Shown here piece after piece: positions 9,847 through 18,766 of a stretch of 64,000 nucleotides of DNA. Source of the stretch: Chryseobacterium gambrini (GTDB lineage: Bacteria > Bacteroidota > Bacteroidia > Flavobacteriales > Weeksellaceae); contig NZ_FTOV01000007.1 in the NCBI RefSeq assembly GCF_900156825.1, forward strand, positions 124,001-188,000. The letters are read 5' to 3'. The notes under the pieces are model-generated. The model saw nothing but the letters and a program-made list of their open reading frames with translations. It was not told where the DNA came from and searched no databases. The first letter of the stretch is position 1. The number at the start of each line of letters is the position of its first letter. The translations under genes and the position numbers were made by a program.

Positions 9847-10542
9847 ATGGCAAAAATTACAAACGAGCAGGAAGGTAAAGAAACGGTTGAGTTTTTTAAA
9901 GATCTTGACAGAGAAGCTTTAAACACAGAAAGGTTCCTTGAAAAATATTCAAAACCTTTGGGAATTGTTTTCGGACTACTTATTTTAGGGGTTCTTGGTT
10001 TCTTCGGTTACAAACAATTTGTTGTAGCTCCTAAAAATGCAGAAGCTGTAAAAAGTTTCCTGGCTGCTCAGAAAAATCTTGCTGACGGTAAAGATAAAGA
10101 AGCTTTAGGCGGAAAATCTGCTGCAAATCCGGGTTTCTTAGGAACTTATAACGAATATTCTGCAACCAACGTAGGAAAGCTTTCAGCTTACAACGCTGGA
10201 TTGGTGAAATTCAAGGAAGGAAAGTTTCAGGAAGCTTACGATCTTTTAGACAGTTTTTCATCCGACAACAAAACGTTGATGGCAATGAAATACGGAGCAA
10301 TGGCAGATGCAAAATCCGGTCTTAACAAAAATGATGAAGCACTTCAGTTATTAGACAAAGCGGCTTCAGCTTCAGACGATCCTTACACAACGTATTATTT
10401 TACAAGAAAAGCAGGTATTTTAGCTTTAGGATTAAAGAAAAATGCAGAAGCTAAAAAGTATTTTGCAACAATCGACGAAAAATATCAGGACTACGACAAC
10501 GGAATGTCTGATTCTTATATTGAAATGACTAAATATTACTAA
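9847..10542 (+). CDS. Membrane-anchored tetratricopeptide-like protein
   Basis: 231 aa: a charged cytoplasmic N-terminus, one transmembrane segment (about residues 38-58, GIVFGLLILGVLGFFGY) and a helical C-terminal domain with TPR-like repeats (AYNAGLVKFKEGKFQEAYDLL; KNDEALQLLDKAAS; KKNAEAKKYFATI). The architecture resembles YfgM-type anchored TPR proteins, which act as periplasmic chaperone scaffolds, but that role is only inferred. Three bases separate it from ribH, an arrangement common in flavobacteria. Confidence 0.75.
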   Translation: MAKITNEQEGKETVEFFKDLDREALNTERFLEKYSKPLGIVFGLLILGVLGFFGYKQFVVAPKNAEAVKSFLAAQKNLADGKDKEALGGKSAANPGFLGTYNEYSATNVGKLSAYNAGLVKFKEGKFQEAYDLLDSFSSDNKTLMAMKYGAMADAKSGLNKNDEALQLLDKAASASDDPYTTYYFTRKAGILALGLKKNAEAKKYFATIDEKYQDYDNGMSDSYIEMTKYY

Positions 10543-10545
10543 ACA

Positions 10546-11064
10546 ATGGCAACAGTTAATCTTTCTGATTACAAGCCACTTAACATAACCAATGCCGATG
10601 ATTTTTCTATCGGCATTGTTTTTTCTGAGTGGAATGATTTTGTAACCTACAATCTTCGTGATGCAGCTCTGGAAATTCTTCAAAAAGAGGGAGTAAAATC
10701 TGAAAAAATTTCTCTTTTTCCGGTTCCGGGAGCGTTTGAGTTAAGCTATGCAAGTATGCAGCTTTGTAAAGAACGAACCTTTGATGCAGTAATTGCGATC
10801 GGATGTGTGATCCGTGGAGAAACACCACATTTCGACTATGTCTGCTCCGCAGTTGCACAGGGAATTAAAGATTGTAATGTTCTGACGGATACTCCGACGA
10901 TTTTCTGTGTTTTAACAGACGATACAAAAGAACAGTCGATTGCGAGAAGCGGCGGCGATCTTGGGAACAAAGGAGTTGAAGCGGCTGTTACGGCTCTGCA
11001 AATGATTGATTTTAAAAAGAATCTTTCCGGCAGAAAAGGAAATATCGGATTTGGAAATTCGTAA
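10546..11064 (+). CDS. ribH: 6,7-dimethyl-8-ribityllumazine synthase
   Basis: Penultimate enzyme of riboflavin synthesis, condensing 5-amino-6-ribitylaminouracil with dihydroxybutanone phosphate; the family forms icosahedral or pentameric assemblies. The family motifs PGAFELSY, AIGCVIRGETPHFDYVC and the FCVLTDDTKEQ loop are visible. It is 172 aa, slightly longer than typical because of a short basic C-terminal tail (RKGNIGFGNS). It appears co-transcribed with the TPR gene and ends at a terminator. Confidence 0.95.
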   Translation: MATVNLSDYKPLNITNADDFSIGIVFSEWNDFVTYNLRDAALEILQKEGVKSEKISLFPVPGAFELSYASMQLCKERTFDAVIAIGCVIRGETPHFDYVCSAVAQGIKDCNVLTDTPTIFCVLTDDTKEQSIARSGGDLGNKGVEAAVTALQMIDFKKNLSGRKGNIGFGNS

Positions 11065-11087
11065 TTTTCCGAAGTGAAAAATATTTA

Positions 11088-11118
11088 AAAAGGACTATTC
11101 TTCAATAGTTCTTTTTTT
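11088..11118 (+). terminator. Terminator after ribH
   Basis: The arms AGGACTATT (11091-11099) and AATAGTTCT (11104-11112) form a nine-pair stem with one G-T pair, followed by seven T. Confidence 0.8.
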
Positions 11119-11226
11119 GTCCCAGAAAGTTATCTCCCGAATATATATTGTGGTATTTTAAAAAAATATACGCTCAAGTAATATTCAATACTTATTTTTG
11201 TAAGAATTCATATTCAAATCATAACA

Positions 11227-13311
11227 ATGTTTGTTCAGAAAACAAAACCATTTCTTTATTTAGGAATCTTTTACCTTATCATTTCTTTAATCATAAGGAT
11301 TGTATTTTTCTTCCATCCCATTACCACAGCCAGTTTTGGAGTGTTTGAAATTTTAAAAATAATTTTGGTGGGTGTTCTCAATGATGCTTTGGTTTTTATT
11401 TTAGCCAGTACCTTTTTAGCCCTCTATTTTTTATTTCTCTCCAATTCAAAATATCAGAAACCTTACGGACAGATTATTTTGGGAATTTTAGTGCTCTTTT
11501 TCCTGTACATCCTTCTGATTCCGAACAATATCTTCAAACAATATGGTGGCTCAGTTGCAGAAATTGCTCTGGCTTTTATCGGGTTAAAAATTATATGCTT
11601 CGCATTAATGCTTTTCCTCCCAAAACAACGTTTGAAAATAAGAAACATACTTTATTTCATAACCCTGTTTCTGTATGTTTTACTCATCGTATTCAACGCA
11701 GTAAGTGAATATTTCTTCTATAACGAATTCGGATTGAGATACAATTTCATCGCGGTAGATTATCTCATCTATACCAACGAAGTGATTGGAAACATCATGG
11801 AAAGCTATCCCGTTGTTCCTCTTTTCTCAGCAATTTTTATCGTAACACTTTCCATTACATTCTTCATTTTTAAGAAAACAAAAAAAGAACTTTCAGATCT
11901 TCCGAATCTGAAACAGAAATTTATTTTACTGGGATCGTTTATTCTTCTGGTAGGAGTAAGCTTGTTCGGATTAAATTTCACAACAAAGATTAAAGGAAAC
12001 AGCGTTTTTGAAGAAGAGATTCAGGCAAACGGTCTTCCGAAATTCTATTGGGCATTTACCCACAACGAGCTGGATTATTTCCAGTTTTATCCAGAAATCA
12101 ATCAGAGTCAGGCAGAAAAAAACTTTTTAAGCCAGTTTGCGCCGCCTGTTCTGAAAAGAAATATTCTTTCTGCGGAACCGGAACTGAAAAAAAATGTGGT
12201 TTTAATTTCTATTGAAAGTTTATCGGCAGATTTTCTAGCACATTATGGAAATACGCAGAAAATCACTCCTTTTTTAGACAGTTTAGCCGATAAATCATTA
12301 ATGTTCACCAATCTTTACGCTACCGGAAACAGAACCGTTCGTGGTCTGGAAGCATTAACGCTCTGTATTCCGCCTACAGCCGGAGAAAGCATTATTAAAA
12401 GAGAGAACAACAAAAACAAATTTACCACAGGAAGTGTTTTCAAATCGAAAGGATATGATGTAAAATTTTTGTACGGAGGATACAGCTATTTCGATAATAT
12501 GCAGGATTTCTACGCCGGAAACGGTTATGACATTGTCGACAGAAATAATTTCAAGCCGGAAGAAATCACGTTTGCAAACGTTTGGGGCGTTGCCGATGAA
12601 GACATGGCAAAAAAAGCCATCCAAACCATGAATGCCGAAGCAAAATCCGGAAAGCCTTTCTTCAATCATTGGATGACAGTTTCCAACCATAGACCTTTTA
12701 CCTATCCTGAAGGAAAAATTGATATCCCCGGAAATGCAAAATCCCGTGAAGGCGGTGTAAAATACACAGATTATGCTTTGAAAAAATTCTTCGAAATGGC
12801 TAAAAAACAGAACTGGTATAAAAATACGGTCTTCGTGGTCATTGCAGACCATTGCGCTTCCAGTGCAGGAGATACAGAACTTCCAATGGATAAATACCGA
12901 ATTCCTGCGATGGTTTTCTCGGAAGGATTTATCCAGCCGCAGAAATTTACCCAAACCATGTCTCAGATCGATGTGATGCCAACTGTTTTAGGTTTGCTGA
13001 ATTTCAGTTATCAATCGAAATTTTTAGGTCAGGACGTTTTCAGCAAAGAATTTCAGCCGAAAGCTTATGTAGCAACGTATCAGGATTTAGGATTTGTAAA
13101 AGATAATTATTTAACGGTTATTTCTCCTTTAAGAAAAATTAAGCAATACGCTTTGGTCCAGCAGAAAAACAATCTTGCTCCGGAATTTAATATTTATTTT
13201 GATGAAAATCCATTAAAGGAAAAAGAACAGAACAAACCGATGGTGGATGCAACGATTTCAGCATATCAGTCGACTTCTTTCTGGCTGAAAAAAAATCAGC
13301 TGAATCGATAA
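11227..13311 (+). CDS. LTA-synthase-family membrane sulfatase/phosphoglycerol transferase-like protein
   Basis: 694 aa. The N-terminal third holds about five transmembrane segments; a large periplasmic alkaline-phosphatase-superfamily domain follows. Metal and nucleophile motifs are present: NVVLISIESLSADF, NLYATGNRTVRG (nucleophile Thr), FFNHWMTVSNHRPF and VFVVIADHCASS. This is the LtaS/MdoB/Cps2-type arrangement. Gram-negative Bacteroidota lack lipoteichoic acid, so the substrate is probably an envelope glycan or lipid, a guess from the family. It stands alone between a terminator and the peptidase gene. Confidence 0.85.
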   Translation: MFVQKTKPFLYLGIFYLIISLIIRIVFFFHPITTASFGVFEILKIILVGVLNDALVFILASTFLALYFLFLSNSKYQKPYGQIILGILVLFFLYILLIPNNIFKQYGGSVAEIALAFIGLKIICFALMLFLPKQRLKIRNILYFITLFLYVLLIVFNAVSEYFFYNEFGLRYNFIAVDYLIYTNEVIGNIMESYPVVPLFSAIFIVTLSITFFIFKKTKKELSDLPNLKQKFILLGSFILLVGVSLFGLNFTTKIKGNSVFEEEIQANGLPKFYWAFTHNELDYFQFYPEINQSQAEKNFLSQFAPPVLKRNILSAEPELKKNVVLISIESLSADFLAHYGNTQKITPFLDSLADKSLMFTNLYATGNRTVRGLEALTLCIPPTAGESIIKRENNKNKFTTGSVFKSKGYDVKFLYGGYSYFDNMQDFYAGNGYDIVDRNNFKPEEITFANVWGVADEDMAKKAIQTMNAEAKSGKPFFNHWMTVSNHRPFTYPEGKIDIPGNAKSREGGVKYTDYALKKFFEMAKKQNWYKNTVFVVIADHCASSAGDTELPMDKYRIPAMVFSEGFIQPQKFTQTMSQIDVMPTVLGLLNFSYQSKFLGQDVFSKEFQPKAYVATYQDLGFVKDNYLTVISPLRKIKQYALVQQKNNLAPEFNIYFDENPLKEKEQNKPMVDATISAYQSTSFWLKKNQLNR

Positions 13312-13392
13312 ATATTTTGAAAATATCATAATCCGCACAAAAATTGTATGGTTTAAATTTTTAAATTTACCAACAAATAAAAAATACAAACT

Positions 13393-14244
13393 ATGAGATG
13401 GACTGACGACAGAGGTGGTAATGTGGAAGACAGACGTGGACTTGGCGGCGGAGCCGTTGTAGGAGGCGGACTGGGAACGCTTATTATTGCTGCAATTATA
13501 TTCTTTTTGGGAGGTGATCCTTCCTCGATTCTTTCTTCGGGAGCGGGTTCCGGATCTCCGAGAACGGAGCAGAGAGAACTGACTGCGGAAGACAAAAAAA
13601 TCGGAGAAATGGTAGACATGATGGGAAAATGGAACATCACGACATGGGATCAGGTTTTTCAGGAAAACGGAATGCAGTATACTCCACCGAAAATTATCCT
13701 TTTTTCGGAAACCACACAATCCGGCTGCGGAGTGGCACAGTCTGCAATGGGACCGTTTTACTGTCCTGCAGATCAGTCTGTTTACATGGACATGAGCTTT
13801 TTTAATGAACTACAGCAAAGATTCGGAGCTAAAGTAACGGAATTTACGGTAGCCTATGTTTTGGCGCATGAAGTGGGACATCATGTTCAGACGCTTTTAG
13901 GAACAACGCAAAAAGTAGATCAGCTAAGAAGAAGCGGAAAATATTCTGAAGCAGAAATGAACAGGGTTTCTGTTGCCACAGAACTTCAGGCAGATTTTTA
14001 CGCAGGAGTGTGGGCAAGAAGAACGGATGCAGAAAAGCACATTCTTGAACCCGGAGATATTCAGTCGGCTATTGAAGCGGCTGAAGCGGTAGGTGATGAT
14101 AATATCCAGAGAAGATCACAGGGATACGTTAATCAGGAAAGTTTTACGCACGGATCCTCTGCGCAGCGTAAAGAATGGTTTATGAAAGGATATAACACCG
14201 GAGACATCCGACAGGGAGATACTTTCAACCAGCTTTTGAAATAA
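13393..14244 (+). CDS. YpfJ-type neutral zinc metallopeptidase
   Basis: 283 aa. Starts MRWTDDRGGNVEDRRG, a highly conserved N-terminus of this family, followed by a glycine-rich stretch and one transmembrane segment (about residues 25-45). The peptidase domain carries HEVGHH (H159, E160, H163) and a downstream ATELQADFYAGVWA helix with the probable third zinc ligand. The CGVAQSAMGPFYCP cysteines are typical. No physiological substrate is known for the family. Convergent with the GLPGLI gene across a shared terminator. Confidence 0.9.
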   Translation: MRWTDDRGGNVEDRRGLGGGAVVGGGLGTLIIAAIIFFLGGDPSSILSSGAGSGSPRTEQRELTAEDKKIGEMVDMMGKWNITTWDQVFQENGMQYTPPKIILFSETTQSGCGVAQSAMGPFYCPADQSVYMDMSFFNELQQRFGAKVTEFTVAYVLAHEVGHHVQTLLGTTQKVDQLRRSGKYSEAEMNRVSVATELQADFYAGVWARRTDAEKHILEPGDIQSAIEAAEAVGDDNIQRRSQGYVNQESFTHGSSAQRKEWFMKGYNTGDIRQGDTFNQLLK

Positions 14245-14265
14245 TTATTTAAATCAGCCAAATAA

Positions 14266-14300
14266 AAAACCCTGAAGAACCAATCTTCAGGGTTAATTTT
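14266..14300. terminator. Bidirectional terminator between converging genes
   Basis: The arms ACCCTGAAGA (14269-14278) and TCTTCAGGGT (14284-14293) sit between A-rich and T-rich flanks, so the hairpin can serve both the zinc peptidase gene and the GLPGLI gene. Confidence 0.8.
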
Positions 14301-15154
14301 TATTGTAATTCTATCGGGTTACTGTTTCTTTTTGCTTCCTCTTTTACTCTTTCTTCCATCCGTTTTCTGAAATCTCCGGAATTTCCTCCTCCGAATCCAC
14401 CACCGCCACGGTTTCCACCACCGCCGTCAATTCTCATCGGCGCACCCATTCCGCCGCCCTGCGTCATAAATGACATCGGGTCTTCCATAAACTTTTTCTG
14501 CTGTTTTACATAATCGCCTCTTTTTACTTTAATGGTATTTCCGAACTGATTCATTGTTGGGAAATCTGCGATTTTATAATTTTTCATTAAGTCGAAAGAA
14601 TATTCTCCTTTATCGTCTTCTACTTTCACAATAAGTCCCGGAAGTCCACCAAATTTATATGGTCCGTCCTGATAAGGCAGATCTGTGGTAAACCAAGCCG
14701 TCCATTTTCTTCCTCCAAAATCCGTTTCTGCTTTCTGAACTTTATAATCTCCGATTTTTGTGGTTTCCGAAGAAATTTTCCAGTTGATCGGGCGGTCTTC
14801 CTCGTAAGTATAAATATCTCTTCCGATTCTGTCTTTGAACGTCATTTTCTGGCTTTTCTTATCTTTTTCAACAGAATAATTGATGTTGGATCGTAAAGCT
14901 TCCATCTGATCCCTGTTAAAACCTCTTGCTCCTCCACTTTGCATGGCAGCCTGAATCACAGAATCTCTTTTAATTCTGTTTTCGGAATAAAAAACAGATT
15001 TTTCCGGAGAAATGTCCAGATACGCATTTTCTGTTTTCGTATCTGTTTTATTGGACGCATCGGGTTTCATCGTCACCTGATATACAAATCTGTTGGTCTG
15101 TGCAAAAGCCGTCTGCATGAACAAAGCCAAAGCAAGAATGCCTAATTTTTTCAT
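14300..15154 (-). CDS. GLPGLI family secreted protein
   Basis: 284 aa with a signal peptide (MKKLGILALALFMQTAFAQ). It contains the name-giving motif, here GPYKFGGLPGLIVKVED (about residues 165-182), preceded by the conserved AWFTTDLPYQDGPYKF block. A Gly-rich C-terminal stretch (GGGGNRGGGGFGGGN) leads to a Lys/Arg/Glu tail. The family is widespread in Bacteroidota and of unknown function; it is usually exported. Confidence 0.9.
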   Translation of the reverse strand: MKKLGILALALFMQTAFAQTNRFVYQVTMKPDASNKTDTKTENAYLDISPEKSVFYSENRIKRDSVIQAAMQSGGARGFNRDQMEALRSNINYSVEKDKKSQKMTFKDRIGRDIYTYEEDRPINWKISSETTKIGDYKVQKAETDFGGRKWTAWFTTDLPYQDGPYKFGGLPGLIVKVEDDKGEYSFDLMKNYKIADFPTMNQFGNTIKVKRGDYVKQQKKFMEDPMSFMTQGGGMGAPMRIDGGGGNRGGGGFGGGNSGDFRKRMEERVKEEAKRNSNPIELQ

Positions 15155-15368
15155 TTATAGTATATTTTTATTGTAAACTGTAATTTTAAAGACTACACAA
15201 AAAAACAGTGAAATCTTTGTTTTATTTATAGATTTAAAATCCCGATCAAAGTTAAATCAAAAACAGGCTTTACGACGTTTATTAAGAAAATTTAAATATT
15301 TTTAACCGTAAATTTATCACTGAAATACATCTATTAAGAACAGAATCATCAAAATAGATATCTTCGAT

Positions 15369-15399
15369 TTGAGATTGCGGAAATTAGTTCGTATTTTTG
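15369..15399 (+). promoter_or_regulatory. Bacteroidota-type promoter of the suf operon
   Basis: TTG at 15369-15371, a 20-base spacer, then TATTTTTG at 15392-15399 lie 29 bp before the first suf start codon. The match to TTG/TAnnTTTG is good. The roughly 270 bp upstream (from 15155) shows nothing else clear. Confidence 0.55.
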
Positions 15400-15427
15400 C
15401 ATCATTAAATCATTCTAAATAAATACA

Positions 15428-15757
15428 ATGATAAAAGTATCAGATCAAGCAAAAGCAAAAGCCATTCAGCTGATGACAGAGGACGGTTTTAAGCCTTTTG
15501 AAGACTATATAAGAGTTGGGGTGAAAAGCGGAGGATGCTCTGGTTTAGAATATGTTCTTAAGTTTGACAACGAAAAAACAGATACCGACCAGATTTTTGA
15601 AGACAATGATATCAAAATTATTGTAGATAAAAAATCAATCCTCTATTTAGCAGGAACCATTCTTGAGTATTCGGGAGGTTTAAACGGAAAAGGATTTGTT
15701 TTTAACAATCCGAATGCATCCAGAACTTGCGGATGCGGTGAGAGTTTTTCTTTGTAA
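15428..15757 (+). CDS. A-type iron-sulfur cluster carrier (SufA/IscA family)
   Basis: 109 aa. Carrier or scaffold delivering Fe-S clusters to apoproteins. The three conserved cysteines are visible: SGGCSGLEY (near residue 37) and the C-terminal CGCGESF pair. As first gene of a suf operon it is most likely SufA, but it could equally be named an iron-sulfur assembly accessory protein. Confidence 0.92.
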   Translation: MIKVSDQAKAKAIQLMTEDGFKPFEDYIRVGVKSGGCSGLEYVLKFDNEKTDTDQIFEDNDIKIIVDKKSILYLAGTILEYSGGLNGKGFVFNNPNASRTCGCGESFSL

Positions 15758-15773
15758 AAAAAGACATTGGATG

Positions 15774-15813
15774 CAGATTTCAGATTTGGATAAAAAATCA
15801 GATCTGAAATCTG
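15774..15813. repeat. 12-bp inverted repeat between sufA and sufB
   Basis: CAGATTTCAGAT (15774-15785) is complementary to ATCTGAAATCTG (15802-15813) with a 16-base A-rich loop. There is no T run right after it, so it may be a processing or attenuating hairpin within the suf transcript rather than a strong terminator. Confidence 0.6.
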
Positions 15814-15838
15814 TCTTCTAAAATCTTAAAAAAAAATA

Positions 15839-17287
15839 ATGAATAAATATACTGAAGACGATCTAAGAGTCGATCTGGAAAATAAAAAATACGAATTCGG
15901 CTGGGAAACAAAAATCGACTACGAAGATTTCCCAACGGGTTTAAATGAAGACATCGTCCGTGCAATTTCTGCTAAAAAAGAAGAGCCGGAATGGATGACG
16001 GAATGGCGTCTGGAATCTTTCAGAATCTGGCAGAAAATGACGGAGCCGGACTGGGCAAATATTAAATATGAAAAGCCGGATTTTCAGGCGATTAAATATT
16101 ATGCTGCGCCAAAAGTAAAACCTGAGCTGGAAAGTCTGGACGAAGTAGATCCTGAATTACTGAAGACATTCGAAAAATTAGGAATCAATATTGAAGAACA
16201 GAAAAGACTTTCAGGTGTTGCCGTAGATATTGTAATGGATTCCGTTTCTGTAAAAACAACGTTTCAGGATACTTTGATGGAAAAAGGAATTATTTTCTGC
16301 TCCATTTCCGAAGCAATAAAAAACCATCCTGATTTAGTAAGAAAATATCTTGGAAAAGTAGTTCCGAGAGGAGATAATTTCTATGCAGCTCTTAATTCTG
16401 CAGTATTTTCTGACGGAAGCTTCTGCTACATTCCGAAAGGCGTAAGATGTCCGATGGAATTGTCTACGTATTTCAGAATCAATCAGGCAGGAACAGGTCA
16501 GTTTGAAAGAACGCTTGTGATTGCGGATGAAGGAAGCTATGTTTCTTATCTGGAAGGTTGTACAGCACCGTCAAGAGATGAAAACCAGCTTCACGCAGCG
16601 GTTGTTGAGCTGATCGCAATGGATGATGCTGAAATTAAATATTCCACCGTTCAAAACTGGTATCCGGGAAATGAAGAAGGAAAAGGAGGGGTTTTCAATT
16701 TCGTAACCAAAAGAGGACTTTGTGAAAGAAATGCAAAAATCTCATGGACTCAGGTTGAAACCGGTTCTGCGGTAACATGGAAATATCCGTCTTGTATTCT
16801 GAAAGGAGATCATTCCATCGGTGAATTCTACTCTATCGCCGTTACGAATAATCACCAATATGCAGATACAGGAACCAAAATGATCCACATCGGTAAGAAT
16901 ACCAAATCTACCATCATTTCCAAAGGTATTTCCGCAGGAAAATCCAATAATTCCTACAGAGGTCTTGTAAAAGTAATGCCTTCTGCAAAAGGAGCAAGAA
17001 ATTTCTCTCAGTGCGATTCTTTACTGATGGGAAATGAATGTGGAGCTCATACTTTCCCGTATATTGAAATTAAAGATCCGACTGCACAACTGGAGCACGA
17101 AGCAACGACTTCAAAAATCGGGGAAGACCAGATTTTTTACTGCAACCAGAGAGGAATTGATACAGAAAGAGCTATTGCTCTGATTGTAAACGGTTTCAGC
17201 AAAGAAGTTTTAAATAAACTGCCAATGGAATTTGCTATTGAAGCTCAGAAACTACTTGAGATTTCATTAGAAGGTTCTGTGGGATAA
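15839..17287 (+). CDS. sufB: Fe-S cluster assembly protein SufB
   Basis: 482 aa scaffold subunit of the SufBCD complex, which builds Fe-S clusters under iron limitation or oxidative stress. The beta-helix core shows [32 protein letters not shown] and [21 protein letters not shown], the latter containing conserved cysteines. Full family length. Downstream, sufC would normally follow closely; here they are separated by an inserted GxxExxY cassette (17294-17935). Confidence 0.97.
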   Translation: MNKYTEDDLRVDLENKKYEFGWETKIDYEDFPTGLNEDIVRAISAKKEEPEWMTEWRLESFRIWQKMTEPDWANIKYEKPDFQAIKYYAAPKVKPELESLDEVDPELLKTFEKLGINIEEQKRLSGVAVDIVMDSVSVKTTFQDTLMEKGIIFCSISEAIKNHPDLVRKYLGKVVPRGDNFYAALNSAVFSDGSFCYIPKGVRCPMELSTYFRINQAGTGQFERTLVIADEGSYVSYLEGCTAPSRDENQLHAAVVELIAMDDAEIKYSTVQNWYPGNEEGKGGVFNFVTKRGLCERNAKISWTQVETGSAVTWKYPSCILKGDHSIGEFYSIAVTNNHQYADTGTKMIHIGKNTKSTIISKGISAGKSNNSYRGLVKVMPSAKGARNFSQCDSLLMGNECGAHTFPYIEIKDPTAQLEHEATTSKIGEDQIFYCNQRGIDTERAIALIVNGFSKEVLNKLPMEFAIEAQKLLEISLEGSVG

Positions 17288-17393
17288 TTTTATTTTATCG
17301 CAAAGCTAAACTAAGATTTTTTAGTCGCTTACTATTTATTCTCAAGATAAACAAAGGCGCTAACGCTTAGGAAAGTGATACAAAGTTTTTAAA

Positions 17394-17425
17394 TTGAATT
17401 CCTACAATTAACTTGTGTATCTTTG
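17394..17425 (+). promoter_or_regulatory. Promoter inside the GxxExxY cassette
   Basis: TTG at 17394-17396, 21 bases, then TATCTTTG at 17418-17425, 15 bp before the chosen start codon. It could also help drive sufC and sufD if read-through of the right arm occurs. Confidence 0.5.
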
Positions 17426-17439
17426 CGAAAATTATACAA

Positions 17440-17820
17440 ATGACAGAAAATGAAATTTCAAAAATTGTTTTTGAAAGTGGATTAAAAATTCACAGAAAAT
17501 TAGGAATAGGCTTGTATGAAAGCATTTATGAAGAATGTTTATTTTATGAATTGAAAAAAGCCGGGATTAATGTGGAAAAGCAAAAATCTCTCAATATTCA
17601 ATACGAAGAACTATTTTTAGAAAATGCTTTCAGAATGGATTTACTAGTTGAAAACAAAGTGGTTTTAGAGATAAAATCTGTTGAAAATTTAACCAATTTT
17701 CACGCTGCACAAATAAAAAATTATGTAAGACTTGGAAATTATAAGTTAGGAATGCTTATCAATTTCAATTCTCAACTTTTTAAAAACGGAGTTATGAGAA
17801 TTGCAAATGGTCTTGATTAA
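17440..17820 (+). CDS. GxxExxY protein (PD-(D/E)XK-like)
   Basis: 126 aa from ATG 17440 (MTENEISKIV); a longer frame from 17413 would run across the -7 promoter element. It shows the family signature GLYESIYEECLFYELKKAGI. A nuclease-like core follows, with RMDLLVENKVVLEIKS (D and E-x-K as in PD-(D/E)XK folds) and the closing LGMLINFNS block. The biochemical role of GxxExxY proteins is not established. Its isolation between inverted repeats inside the suf operon suggests an acquired passenger rather than a Suf function. Confidence 0.88.
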   Translation: MTENEISKIVFESGLKIHRKLGIGLYESIYEECLFYELKKAGINVEKQKSLNIQYEELFLENAFRMDLLVENKVVLEIKSVENLTNFHAAQIKNYVRLGNYKLGMLINFNSQLFKNGVMRIANGLD

Positions 17821-17944
17821 TTTCAGATATAAATGTAATTAAACAAATAGTATTTCATTGATAAGCGTTAGCGCCTTTGTTTATCTTATAAAAGCAAAGG
17901 AAGATTAAAAAATCTTAGTCTAGCCTTGCGATAAATTTAAACGT

Positions 17945-18691
17945 ATGTTAGAGATAAAAAACTTACACGCCAAAATTGAAGACGGCGACAAAGAAATTTT
18001 AAAAGGAATTAATCTTGAAATAAAGCCGGGTGAAGTTCACGCCATTATGGGACCGAACGGAGCCGGAAAATCTACGCTTTCTTCTGTTATCGCAGGAAAA
18101 GAAGATTATGAAGTTACACACGGAGAAATTATCTTCGGAGGTGAAAACATCATCGAAGATGCTCCTGAAGAAAGAGCCCACAAAGGAATTTTCCTTTCTT
18201 TCCAGTATCCGGTAGAAATTCCGGGCGTTTCTGTAACCAACTTCATCAAAGCAGCGATGAACGAAAACAGAAAAGCTAACGGATTGGGAGAAATGCCGGC
18301 AAAAGAGATGTTGGCAATGATTCGTGAGAAATCTGAAAAATTAGGCATTAAAAAAGATTTCCTTTCAAGATCTTTAAACGAAGGGTTTTCCGGAGGTGAA
18401 AAGAAAAGAAACGAAATTTTCCAGATGATGATGCTGGATCCGAAACTGGCTATTTTGGATGAAACAGATTCCGGATTGGACATTGATGCGTTAAGAATTG
18501 TTGCAGATGGTGTAAATGCTTTCAAAAACGAAGGGAATGCAGTTCTTCTGATTACCCACTATCAGAGATTGCTGAACTATATTCAGCCTGATTTTGTTCA
18601 CGTTTTAGCCAACGGAAAAATCATCAAAACCGGTGATAAATCTCTTGCGTTAGAGCTTGAAGAAAAAGGGTACGACTGGCTTTTAAATTAA
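17945..18691 (+). CDS. sufC: Fe-S assembly ATPase SufC
   Basis: 248 aa soluble ABC-type ATPase of the SufBCD complex. Walker A GPNGAGKST (about residues 36-44), signature SGGEKKR instead of the LSGGQ of transporters, Walker B LAILDETDSGLD and the H-loop ITHYQR are all present. Separated from sufB by the 640-bp GxxExxY cassette. Only 9 bp lie between the right arm of the cassette and its start codon, so its ribosome-binding region is partly supplied by the repeat. Confidence 0.97.
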   Translation: MLEIKNLHAKIEDGDKEILKGINLEIKPGEVHAIMGPNGAGKSTLSSVIAGKEDYEVTHGEIIFGGENIIEDAPEERAHKGIFLSFQYPVEIPGVSVTNFIKAAMNENRKANGLGEMPAKEMLAMIREKSEKLGIKKDFLSRSLNEGFSGGEKKRNEIFQMMMLDPKLAILDETDSGLDIDALRIVADGVNAFKNEGNAVLLITHYQRLLNYIQPDFVHVLANGKIIKTGDKSLALELEEKGYDWLLN

Positions 18692-18766
18692 TTAAAAGAT
18701 TAAAAAATTCAGAGATTTTATTTGATCTCTTAGTTTAACAATTTCAGCCAAACAAAAAAAGAAAAA

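Larger units (their letters stand above)
17294..17935. mobile_element. Inverted-repeat-flanked GxxExxY cassette inserted in the suf operon
   Basis: Arms at 17294-17369 and 17862-17935 are long imperfect inverted repeats. Their inner 26 bp (17344-17369 against 17862-17887, core CAAAGGCGCTAACGCTTA) pair perfectly, and their outer parts share a TTTATCGCAA...ACTAAGATTTTTTA pattern. Between them is a single gene with its own promoter. The cassette lies exactly between sufB and sufC. It carries no transposase, so if mobile it would depend on another enzyme. Similar gene-plus-hairpin insertions of GxxExxY genes are, from memory, frequent in Bacteroidota. Confidence 0.65.

Noticed and set aside
11148..11348. 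66-aa frame overlapping the LTA-synthase-like gene start
   Set aside because: It overlaps the hydrophobic first helix in another frame and has no independent support.
14300..15154. Type IX secretion cargo signal in the GLPGLI protein
   Set aside because: The C-terminus is Gly-rich then charged and lacks the beta-sandwich sorting-domain pattern.
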